Assembly (NCBI GenBank): GCA_015488565.1
Contig: WFNQ01000008.1
Span: 1-5,212 of the forward strand
Reading direction: 5' to 3'
Source of the DNA: Thiomicrorhabdus sp.
Lineage (GTDB): Bacteria > Pseudomonadota > Gammaproteobacteria > Thiomicrospirales > Thiomicrospiraceae
Length of the DNA stretch: 5,212 nucleotides
The notes under the pieces were generated by a model, which did not search any database, was not told the origin of the DNA, and saw only the letters and a program-made list of their open reading frames with translations. Below, in pieces: positions 1 through 5,212 of the stretch. The number at the start of each line of letters is the position of its first letter. Position 1 is the first letter of the stretch. The translations under genes and the position numbers were made by a program.

Positions 1-547
1 AAAGGTGATAAATTCCTTTAAACCGTTTACCCATACCAATAGGCCATGTCATTGGCGCACAATCAATTTTTAACACCGATTCCACTTCATCCAACAAATC
101 AATCGGGTCTTTGCCCTCACGATCCATTTTATTAATAAAGGTCAAAATGGGTGTAGTGCGTAAACGACAGACTTCCATTAATTTAATGGTACGGTCTTCG
201 ACCCCTTTGGCTACATCAATCACCATCAACGCCGAATCCACTGCCGTTAAAGTACGGTAAGTATCTTCCGAAAAATCTTCATGCCCTGGAGTATCCAGCA
301 GGTTAATCATCACATCACGATAAGGAAACTGCATGACCGAAGAGGCAACCGAAATCCCACGTTCTTGTTCCATTTTCATCCAATCGGAGGTCGCAGCACG
401 GCTGGTTTTACGGCTTTTAACCGCCCCTGCCATTTGAATTGCGCCTCCGTATAACAACAGCTTTTCCGTAACGGTTGTTTTACCCGCATCGGGGTGAGAG
501 ATAATGGCAAACGTTCGACGCTTACTGGTTTCTAACATGAGTGACAT
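1..547 (-). CDS. prfC: Peptide chain release factor 3 (RF3), N-terminal part, cut by window edge
   Basis: RF3 is the cytoplasmic translational GTPase that removes RF1/RF2 from the ribosome after peptide release. The visible 182 codons, read on the minus strand from ATG at 547, cover the start and most of the GTP-binding domain. The P-loop HPDAGKTT lies at residues 18-25, the switch-region RGISV at 63-67, G3 DTPGHED at 85-91 and G4 NKMD at 139-142, followed by the RF3-typical TWPIGMGKRFKG at 167-178. SDWMKMEQERGIS and SSVMQF separate it from EF-G and LepA and match RF3. E. coli RF3 is 529 residues, so about two thirds lies beyond base 1. Met1 is preferred over Met4 (ATG at 538) because a purine-rich AAGAAG sits 6 nt upstream of it. 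The gene starts 21 bp after the secF stop on the same strand, so cotranscription with secDF is likely. No frameshift or missing GTPase residue is seen. Confidence 0.96.
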   Translation of the reverse strand, partial: MSLMLETSKRRTFAIISHPDAGKTTVTEKLLLYGGAIQMAGAVKSRKTSRAATSDWMKMEQERGISVASSVMQFPYRDVMINLLDTPGHEDFSEDTYRTLTAVDSALMVIDVAKGVEDRTIKLMEVCRLRTTPILTFINKMDREGKDPIDLLDEVESVLKIDCAPMTWPIGMGKRFKGIYHL

Positions 548-553
548 AATATT

Positions 554-559
554 CTTCTT
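554..559 (-). promoter_or_regulatory. Ribosome binding site of prfC
   Basis: Read on the minus strand this is AAGAAG inside the purine run AGAAAGAAGAA, 6 nt before the ATG at 547 and 15 nt before the in-frame ATG at 538. The spacing decides for the upstream start. It lies entirely in the 21-bp gap behind secF. It is not a perfect AGGAGG, so the site may be of moderate strength. Confidence 0.55.
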
Positions 560-568
560 TCTATACGC

Positions 569-1720
569 TTATTTCTTCGTGCGTTTTTTGCTTTGTTTCT
601 TTTTAACGTTTGACTTTTTTTCAACCGCCGATGAATCCTCTACCAATAAGCTGGCTTCTTTGTCCTCTTCTGGTTCAGCTGTTTTTTGCCCCCCCTTTTT
701 CGCTTCACGTTTTGCTTCCAGAGCTTCTCGTTTGGCTTCTTGCTCTAAAAATAGACGTTGCAATTCCGCTTCTTCGGCTTCGCTATTTTCTTCTTCCTTA
801 GGTGCTTTCATGAGGTCTTCTTTGGAAACGCCTAATAACAGTGCAACAGCACTCGCCACATAGGTTGAGGAGTAAGTTCCAACCACAACCCCAACAATTA
901 AGGCGGTTGCGAAACCATGAATAATTTCCCCCCCCAAGAAAAACAACGCCAACAACACCACCAACGTGGTTAGCGAGGTCATAATGGTACGTGACAACAT
1001 TTGATTGACAGCAATATTGGTGACTTCAACCGGTGTGCCATCTCGCATGGTTCTAAAGTTTTCTCGCACCCGGTCAAAGACCACGATGGTATCATTCAAC
1101 GAGTAGCCGATGACGGCAAGTATCGCGGCCAATACCGTTAAATCAAACTGCATTCCTGTCCACGCAAACACCCCAATAGTGAGAATAACATCGTGTATCA
1201 ATGCGGCAACTGAGCCGATTGAAAAACGCCACTCAAAACGCAATGCAACGTAAATTAATACCCCAAAGAGCGCATACAACACAGCTAAAGCACCGTCTTC
1301 GGTTAGCTCATCCCCCACTTGTGGCCCAACAAATTCAACACGCCTAAGGGTTATCTCTTCCTCCGAGGCTTCCGCCAAGGCATCCATCACTTGATTACTC
1401 AACTGAGCAGAGTTCAGGCCATCTTGAGGTGCGATTCGAATCAACACATCTTCAGCTGACCCAAAATGTTGCACAATCGCTTGACCAAAGCCCGATTCGA
1501 CTAAGTTATTTCGTAACTCAGGCAGCTCAACGGGAGAGGGATAAGAGAGTTCAATGAGTGTCCCCCCAGTAAAATCAATACCAAAATTAAGCCCTTTCAC
1601 CCACAACCCTGCAAACGAGGCTGCAATTAAAATGGCCGAAAGTGCCAGCGCCAAATGACGTTGAGCCATAAAGTTAATATTGGTGGTTTGATGTTCGTTT
1701 TTTATTTCTGCACTGTTCAT
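569..1720 (-). CDS. secF: Protein translocase subunit SecF with long charged C-terminal tail
   Basis: SecF is the inner-membrane partner of SecD. Together they use the ion motive force to complete export of preproteins that SecYEG and SecA push across. The 383-residue protein has TM1 at about 22-41, the conserved D1 stretch NFGIDFTGGTLIEL at 45-58, a periplasmic P4 domain at about 55-135 ending in VGPQVG (131-136), and five more helices at about 143-161, 168-187, 193-211, 246-263 and 269-296. The family signature GYSLNDTIVVFDRVREN is at 205-221. R244, in SRTIMTS after the loop following TM4, matches the conserved TM5 arginine implicated in ion-driven SecDF function. ATG at 1720 is supported by AGGA 7 nt upstream; a second Met at residue 18 lacks this support. 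Stop is TAA. E. coli SecF is 323 residues; the excess here is a hydrophilic tail from about 300 to 383, first Glu-rich, then helical EAKREA repeats, finally very Lys-rich. Only 9 bp separate it from secD. Confidence 0.97.
   Translation of the reverse strand: MNSAEIKNEHQTTNINFMAQRHLALALSAILIAASFAGLWVKGLNFGIDFTGGTLIELSYPSPVELPELRNNLVESGFGQAIVQHFGSAEDVLIRIAPQDGLNSAQLSNQVMDALAEASEEEITLRRVEFVGPQVGDELTEDGALAVLYALFGVLIYVALRFEWRFSIGSVAALIHDVILTIGVFAWTGMQFDLTVLAAILAVIGYSLNDTIVVFDRVRENFRTMRDGTPVEVTNIAVNQMLSRTIMTSLTTLVVLLALFFLGGEIIHGFATALIVGVVVGTYSSTYVASAVALLLGVSKEDLMKAPKEEENSEAEEAELQRLFLEQEAKREALEAKREAKKGGQKTAEPEEDKEASLLVEDSSAVEKKSNVKKKQSKKRTKK
698..739 (-). repeat. Two-copy heptad repeat in the SecF cytoplasmic tail
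   Basis: Residues 328-334 read EAKREAL and 335-341 read EAKREAK, an exact-length tandem of seven residues. The two 21-bp DNA copies differ mainly at synonymous positions (GCC/GCA, CGA/CGT), so this is not a fresh duplication. The alternating acidic and basic residues suggest a stable single helix or short coiled coil. It sits after the last membrane helix, hence on the cytoplasmic side if SecF has its usual topology. Confidence 0.7.
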
Positions 1721-1727
1721 GTTCGAG

Positions 1728-1731
1728 TCCT
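1728..1731 (-). promoter_or_regulatory. secF ribosome binding site overlapping the secD stop codon
   Basis: On the minus strand the junction reads TTTAGGACTCGAACATG. AGGA shares its first two bases with the TAG stop of secD (1732-1730) and lies 7 nt before the secF ATG. A ribosome finishing secD therefore covers the secF start region, which suggests translational coupling and matched synthesis of the two subunits. This arrangement also fixes the secF start. Confidence 0.7.
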
Positions 1732-3628
1732 AAATTGAAAGCTTTTCAACACGCTTATTGCCGTACATTAAATTAATAATGGCACGCGTTCCAACGATGG
1801 CGGTAAACATCGAGGTTAAAATTCCGATGGACAGCGTAATGGCAAACCCTTTAATTGGCCCTGTTCCAAAACTAAAGAGCACCACGGCGGCAAGCAATGT
1901 CGTGATATTCGCATCGGCAATGGTCACAAAGGCTTTTTCATACCCCGAATGAATCGCCGCTTGAATACTCGTACCCCGTATTCGTAACTCCTCTCGAATC
2001 CGTTCAAAAATCAGTACATTGGCATCAACCGCCATTCCCACGGTCAATACAATCCCTGCAATACCAGGCAAGGTTAATGTGGCTTGTAACATGGACAGTA
2101 CCGCAACAATAATCACCAAGTTTAAACCCAGTGCCACATTGGCGACCATGCCAAAGTATTTATAACGCCACGCCATCATAATCAGCACTAAAATAAAGCC
2201 CACAATTACGGACATAAAGCCTTGATTAATGTTGTCTTGCCCTAAGCTTGGTCCAACAGTACGTTCTTCCACAATTTCCATCGGTGCGGCCAACGCGCCC
2301 GCACGTAACAGTAAGGCTAAATCTTGTGCTTCTTGCGGTGAATCTAACCCTGTGATTTGAAAGCGATCGCCAAACTGTCCACGAATCACCGCCGCGTTAA
2401 TCACGTCTTTAGTAATGATGCGTTTTTTCACTTTAACGCCATTTTCCATCACCGTTTCAACCCGTCGTTCAATAAAGACCACAGCCATGCGGTTACCCAC
2501 GTTCTTCTTGGTGTTCGCCAGCATTTTGCGGCCACCCACACCGTCCAAACTAACATTTACCATGGCGGAGCCTTGCTCAGGATCAATACCCGATGATGCA
2601 CTGACGACATTTTCGCCATCCACAATCGTGCCACGTTTTAACAAGATAGGACGGCCGTCTCTAAAGTGATACACGATGGAACCATGTGGTGCGTAGCCTG
2701 TTTTTTCAGCTCGATAAGCATCGCCACGCTCTTCAACCATTCTAAATTCAAGTGTTGCCGTTGCGCCTAAAATCTCTTTAGCTCGCGCGGTATCTTGTAT
2801 TCCGGGTAATTGAACCACAATACGACGATCACCCTGTTGCTGAATAACGGGCTCGGCCACGGCCAATTCATTGACTCGGTTACGCAAGGTAGTGATATTT
2901 TGTTGCAGTGCAAATTTTTGTGTTTCAGCAATGGTTTGATCGGTAAAGCGTAACTGAACCTGTGGACTGGAGGTCTCTTCGTTCGGTTTTAGGATAAAAC
3001 GTTCGCTGTATTTTTCGTTTAAAACCGCCAATCCCGCTTCCATTGTTGGCAAGTCTTTAAACTTAACCGCCAATGTATTTCCATCCATTTCTACCGCTAA
3101 ATAGCGTATTTTATTTTCTCGTAAGACGCTTTTAATTTCGTCCACGTAACGCAGATAGGCTTTGGAAACGGCCACCTCCATATCCACATCCATTAAAAAA
3201 TGTACCCCCCCTCGTAAATCCAAGCCTAAATACATTGGAGCCGCGCCCAAGCTTCTTAATACATCAGGGGTTGATGGCGCTAGGTTTAACGCCACTACCG
3301 CTTTTCGCCCTAAGAGCTCTTTTAAAATCGACTTGGCTTTAAGCTGGTCTTCTGTGCCTTCAAAGCGAATTAAAAAACGCCCCCCCTCAAATACAGAGGA
3401 TTTTACTGGAACATTGGCGAGCTCTAAAGCGTTTGCCACCTGCTCTTGCGTGTCCGCATTAAACGTTACCGATTTAGCAGGAGAAATTTGTACGGCAGGG
3501 TCTTCGCCAAATAAATTGGGCAAGGCATAGGTAATACCGATGATCGTCGCCACAACCAATAATAAGTATTTCCATGCTGGATACTTATTTGATATGATTT
3601 TTTGCTGAGTTTGAAACATACTCTTCAT
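1730..3628 (-). CDS. secD: Protein translocase subunit SecD
   Basis: SecD pairs with SecF in the inner membrane; its large periplasmic P1 domain grips emerging preproteins and moves with ion flow. The 632-residue product (E. coli 615) shows TM1 at about 19-37 followed by ALPNLFGEDPAVQIS (35-49). The D1 motif GLDLRGGVHFLMDVDM is at 135-150, the P1 domain extends to about 450, and the conserved LAAPMEIVEERTVGPSLG is at 446-463. TM2 is at about 468-487, TM3 at about 491-513, TM4 at about 522-541, TM5 at about 566-586 and TM6 at about 592-616. TM4 contains GMAVDANVLIFERIREEL (531-548), whose D535 matches the essential TM4 aspartate of SecD proteins. The start is uncertain between ATG 3628 (no spaced Shine-Dalgarno; GGA abuts the codon) and ATG 3619 (Met4, with that GGA 9 nt upstream); the difference is three residues. 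Stop is TAG. Gly-Gly pairs at 82-83 and 140-141 are encoded GGG GGG, giving G7 runs. The gene follows yajC after 95 bp and is coupled to secF. Confidence 0.97.
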   Translation of the reverse strand: MKSMFQTQQKIISNKYPAWKYLLLVVATIIGITYALPNLFGEDPAVQISPAKSVTFNADTQEQVANALELANVPVKSSVFEGGRFLIRFEGTEDQLKAKSILKELLGRKAVVALNLAPSTPDVLRSLGAAPMYLGLDLRGGVHFLMDVDMEVAVSKAYLRYVDEIKSVLRENKIRYLAVEMDGNTLAVKFKDLPTMEAGLAVLNEKYSERFILKPNEETSSPQVQLRFTDQTIAETQKFALQQNITTLRNRVNELAVAEPVIQQQGDRRIVVQLPGIQDTARAKEILGATATLEFRMVEERGDAYRAEKTGYAPHGSIVYHFRDGRPILLKRGTIVDGENVVSASSGIDPEQGSAMVNVSLDGVGGRKMLANTKKNVGNRMAVVFIERRVETVMENGVKVKKRIITKDVINAAVIRGQFGDRFQITGLDSPQEAQDLALLLRAGALAAPMEIVEERTVGPSLGQDNINQGFMSVIVGFILVLIMMAWRYKYFGMVANVALGLNLVIIVAVLSMLQATLTLPGIAGIVLTVGMAVDANVLIFERIREELRIRGTSIQAAIHSGYEKAFVTIADANITTLLAAVVLFSFGTGPIKGFAITLSIGILTSMFTAIVGTRAIINLMYGNKRVEKLSI

Positions 3629-3642
3629 TCCATTTTCAAAAA

Positions 3643-3652
3643 GAGGGGGGGG
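3643..3652 (-). other. C8 homopolymer run in the secD leader
   Basis: The plus strand has eight G in a row at 3645-3652, so the secD mRNA leader carries eight C followed by UCUUUUU, ending about 15 nt before the ATG at 3628. This is where a Shine-Dalgarno would be expected nearby, but the leader is pyrimidine-rich and contains only a GGA touching the start codon. The nine bases at 3643-3651 are exactly complementary, in mRNA terms, to two G runs inside secD (3380-3388 and 3205-3213). The run is seen directly; any regulatory role is inference. Confidence 0.5.
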
Positions 3653-3680
3653 AGAATTTTTTGACTAATATGCCAGAAAC

Positions 3681-3709
3681 AACAAAAGGGGCAAAGTGCC
3701 CCTTTTGTT
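3681..3709 (-). terminator. Terminator-like perfect inverted repeat between yajC and secD
   Basis: The arms 3681-3693 and 3697-3709 are perfect reverse complements of 13 bp around a 3-nt loop. In the mRNA sense of the operon the stem reads AACAAAAGGGGCA, loop CUU, then UGCCCCUUUUGUU, followed by GUUUCU. The GGGGCA/UGCCCC core plus a U-rich downstream arm is the form of an intrinsic terminator, and the A-rich upstream arm would let it work in both directions. It begins 14 bp after the yajC stop and ends 52 bp before the secD ATG. Because yajC-secD-secF are usually cotranscribed, it may be a partial terminator, attenuator or mRNA-stabilising hairpin rather than a full stop. Confidence 0.7.
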
Positions 3710-3723
3710 ATCAATAAACAATA

Positions 3724-4053
3724 TTATTCGCCTTTCAACGTGCCTTTTGGCAATAAGCGAGATACGTTTTGACGTTCTACTTTTACAACCACGTTCTCAG
3801 CAATTTCGATATCACAAAAAGCATCACCCATTTCAACGATTTTACCTGCTAAACCGCCATAAGTGACCACTTCATCACCTTTTTTAATGGCTTCAACCAA
3901 CGCTTTATGCTCTTTTACTTTTTTCTGTTGCGGACGAATCAACAAAAAGTAAAAAACCACAAACAATAACACTAAAGGAATAATGCCTTCCCAACCGCCA
4001 CCAGCAGCCGCTTCTGCACCTTCTGCCATTGCGTCACTAATAAAAAAGCTCAT
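3724..4053 (-). CDS. yajC: Sec translocon accessory protein YajC
   Basis: YajC is a small inner-membrane protein that copurifies with SecD-SecF and belongs to the SecYEG-SecDF-YajC-YidC holotranslocon; it is dispensable in E. coli. The 109-residue product (E. coli 110) has a short Ala/Gly-rich N-terminus (MSFFISDAMAEG through GGGWEG). One hydrophobic helix follows at about 23-40 (GIIPLVLLFVVFYFLLI), then the family hallmark RPQQKKVKEHK (40-50) at the cytoplasmic face. A small cytoplasmic domain contains KKGDEVVTYGGLAGKIV (57-73) and a C-terminal beta-rich part ending KGTLKGE. The ATG at 4053 has a good GGAGAG (4067-4062) 8 nt upstream. Stop is TAA. It lies 91 bp after tgt and 95 bp before secD on the same strand, with a strong hairpin directly behind it. 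No anomaly in the protein. Confidence 0.97.
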   Translation of the reverse strand: MSFFISDAMAEGAEAAAGGGWEGIIPLVLLFVVFYFLLIRPQQKKVKEHKALVEAIKKGDEVVTYGGLAGKIVEMGDAFCDIEIAENVVVKVERQNVSRLLPKGTLKGE

Positions 4054-4083
4054 ATTACATACTCTCCAAAATTTAGTAAAAAA

Positions 4084-4111
4084 TTAACCGCTGTATTGTG
4101 GCACAGCTTAA
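4084..4111 (-). terminator. Weak hairpin with U run between tgt and yajC (possible leaky terminator)
   Basis: In mRNA sense the region reads TTAA-GCTGT, an 8-nt loop, ACAGC, an unpaired GG, TTAA, and then TTTTTT-type sequence. GCTGT/ACAGC (4107-4103 with 4094-4090) form a 5-bp stem that TTAA/TTAA can extend across a two-base bulge. The following U run resembles an intrinsic terminator, but the stem is short and only partly GC, so at most it would be leaky. The 91-bp gap itself shows no convincing promoter. Confidence 0.25.
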
Positions 4112-4144
4112 CCAAAAAATCTCAATTAAATCACCTTAATAAAA

Positions 4145-5212
4145 CTACTTTTCAATATTTTTTAACTCTGGAACGGGTCGCCCTATCCCTTGATAAAAGT
4201 CTGCAACAAACGTATCTAACGCATTCTGCTCAATGGCATCCCGCATTCCTTTCATCAAGTCTTGATAGTAGTGCAAATTATGAATGGTATTCAATCGTGC
4301 ACCTTGAATCTCTTTGCACTTATCCAAATGATGCAAATACGACAAGGTGTAGTTTTGACACGTATAACAATCGCACGCTTTATCAATAGGGTCTAAATTA
4401 ATTTTATGCTTGGCATTACGCAGCTTCACCACACCTTGGCGTGAAAACAAAAAACCATTGCGAGCATTACGCGTTGGCATGACACAATCAAACATATCAA
4501 TGCCTCGACGCACTGCTTCCACCAAATCTTCAGGCTTGCCAACGCCCATTAAATAACGTGGTTTGTCTTTAGGCATGTGCGGTTCGGTGTAATCTAATGT
4601 GGCCACCATCTCCTCTTTAGGCTCGCCAACCGACAAGCCACCAATGGCATAGCCATCAAATCCAATGTCCGTTAACCCATCGAGTGAAATTTTTCGCAAG
4701 TCCTCATACATACCGCCCTGCACAATGCCAAACAGTGCCGCTGGGTTATCACCATGCGCCTCTTTAGAGCGTTTTGCCCAGCGCATTGACAGCTCCATGG
4801 ACTCTTTGGCGACCGAATGCTCCGCAGGATACGGTGTACACTCGTCAAAAATCATCACAATGTCTGCACCCAGCTTACGCTGTACTTCCATCGACTCTTC
4901 TGGCCCCATGAAAATTTTAGCCCCATTGATCGGGCTGTTAAAAGTTACCCCCTCCTCTTTAATTTTTCGCATTTTGCCCAAACTAAAGACTTGAAACCCA
5001 CCTGAATCGGTCAAGATAGGGCCTTTCCAGTGCATAAAATCGTGTAAACCATTATGTAATTCAATAATATCGGTTCCTGGACGAAGCGACAGATGAAAGG
5101 TATTACCTAAAATAATCTGCGCCCCCGTGGCTTCCACCTCTTCTGGCGTCATCCCTTTAACCGATCCATAAGTCCCAACGGGCATAAATGCGGGGGTTTC
5201 AACCACGCCACG
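4145..5212 (-). CDS. tgt: Queuine tRNA-ribosyltransferase (tRNA-guanine transglycosylase), 5' end cut by window edge
   Basis: Tgt exchanges the guanine at wobble position 34 of GUN-anticodon tRNAs (Asp, Asn, His, Tyr) for preQ1, the base later converted to queuosine by QueA and QueG/QueH. The window holds 355 codons plus a TAG stop; reading begins RGVVETP, which aligns with E. coli residues 21 onward, so about 20 N-terminal residues are missing. A GTG at 5206 is internal, not the start. Numbered from the first visible residue, the base-binding/acid-base Asp is D69 in LTDSGGFQVF (E. coli D89). The nucleophile is D242 in MFDCVMPTRNARNG (E. coli D264). Zinc ligands are C280, C282, C285 (CDCYTC) and H311 in NTIHN. 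The bacterial MGVGKPEDLVE stretch is intact. The C-terminus ends PVPELKNIEK, near E. coli length. All catalytic residues are present, so it should be active. It lies upstream of yajC; queA would be expected just outside the window. Confidence 0.97.
   Translation of the reverse strand, partial: RGVVETPAFMPVGTYGSVKGMTPEEVEATGAQIILGNTFHLSLRPGTDIIELHNGLHDFMHWKGPILTDSGGFQVFSLGKMRKIKEEGVTFNSPINGAKIFMGPEESMEVQRKLGADIVMIFDECTPYPAEHSVAKESMELSMRWAKRSKEAHGDNPAALFGIVQGGMYEDLRKISLDGLTDIGFDGYAIGGLSVGEPKEEMVATLDYTEPHMPKDKPRYLMGVGKPEDLVEAVRRGIDMFDCVMPTRNARNGFLFSRQGVVKLRNAKHKINLDPIDKACDCYTCQNYTLSYLHHLDKCKEIQGARLNTIHNLHYYQDLMKGMRDAIEQNALDTFVADFYQGIGRPVPELKNIEK

Noticed and set aside
504..863. Plus-strand open frame of 119 codons with a Phe/Leu-rich start over the secF tail and prfC start
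   Set aside because: It lies antisense to two well-recognised genes, its hydrophobic stretch comes from the reverse complement of Lys-rich codons of the SecF tail, and it has no family resemblance.
689..935. G runs of secF as a G-quadruplex
   Set aside because: Runs are isolated and hundreds of bases apart; no four G tracts lie close enough together.
2357..2669. Two overlapping plus-strand open frames of about 80 codons
   Set aside because: Both are antisense to the conserved SecD P1 domain coding sequence and overlap each other in different frames.
3162..3530. Plus-strand open frame of 122 codons
   Set aside because: Entirely antisense to secD; low-complexity Ser/Lys/Thr-rich composition as expected from a shadow frame, no recognisable domain.
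3665..3694. Possible secD promoter, TTGCCC then 18 bp then TATTAG on the minus strand
   Set aside because: Only four of six matches in each box, and the -35-like box is inside the hairpin stem; too weak to list as a feature without transcript data.
3629..3723. A VemP-like arrest-peptide leader ORF upstream of secD
   Set aside because: The 95-bp gap on the minus strand holds no ORF of useful length with a ribosome binding site; yajC occupies the sequence immediately upstream.
4055..4060. Minimal ATG-TAA start-stop just before the yajC ATG
   Set aside because: The ATG is only one base from the GGAGAG site, whereas the yajC ATG has 8-nt spacing; most likely chance in an AT-rich spot.
4096..5005. 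Plus-strand open frames of 62-109 codons over tgt
   Set aside because: Shadows of tgt, whose catalytic and zinc motifs are complete on the minus strand.
5204..5206. GTG as the start of tgt
   Set aside because: The frame continues upstream to the window edge with RG, matching the E. coli Tgt sequence RGVVETP, so the true start is outside the window.
1..5212. Mobile elements, CRISPR arrays, tRNA/rRNA genes or a novel defence system
   Set aside because: No direct-repeat arrays, transposase motifs, att-like flanks or RNA gene signatures are visible; the window is filled by conserved housekeeping genes.

Overview
The window is a single-direction (minus strand) block of five housekeeping genes: tgt (5' end cut by the right window edge), yajC, secD, secF and prfC (3' end cut by the left window edge). 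The order tgt-yajC-secD-secF is the classical proteobacterial arrangement, in which queA usually lies just upstream of tgt. Protein sequences look gammaproteobacterial: Tgt, YajC, SecD, SecF and RF3 all align by eye with their E. coli counterparts. Base composition is moderate, leaning to AT. A marine or sulfur-oxidising gammaproteobacterium (Thiomicrospira/Piscirickettsiaceae-like) would fit, but that is a low-confidence guess from memory.

Layout in transcription order (right to left): tgt (5212-4145) inserts the queuosine precursor into tRNA. A 91-bp gap with a weak hairpin follows. yajC (4053-3724) encodes the small single-pass accessory protein of the Sec holotranslocon. A 95-bp gap carries a perfect 13-bp inverted repeat of terminator type and then a run of eight C (mRNA sense) before secD (3628-1730). 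secF (1720-569) starts 9 bp after secD, with its Shine-Dalgarno overlapping the secD stop. prfC (547 to beyond base 1) starts 21 bp after secF and encodes peptide chain release factor 3.

Functionally, YajC-SecD-SecF form the ion-motive-force-driven module that pulls preproteins out of SecYEG on the periplasmic side. Tgt and RF3 both belong to translation (tRNA wobble modification; recycling of RF1/RF2 after termination). The region is coding throughout apart from the two short gaps, and no stretch over 300 bases lacks a gene.

No new multi-gene system is visible. The points worth a second look are regulatory or sequence-level: the terminator-like hairpin inside the operon between yajC and secD; the unusual concentration of GGG-GGG Gly-Gly codon pairs (G runs of 6-8) in secD/secF but not in the neighbours; the C8 leader of secD, which is complementary to two of those G runs; a long charged C-terminal tail on SecF; and the placement of prfC behind secF.
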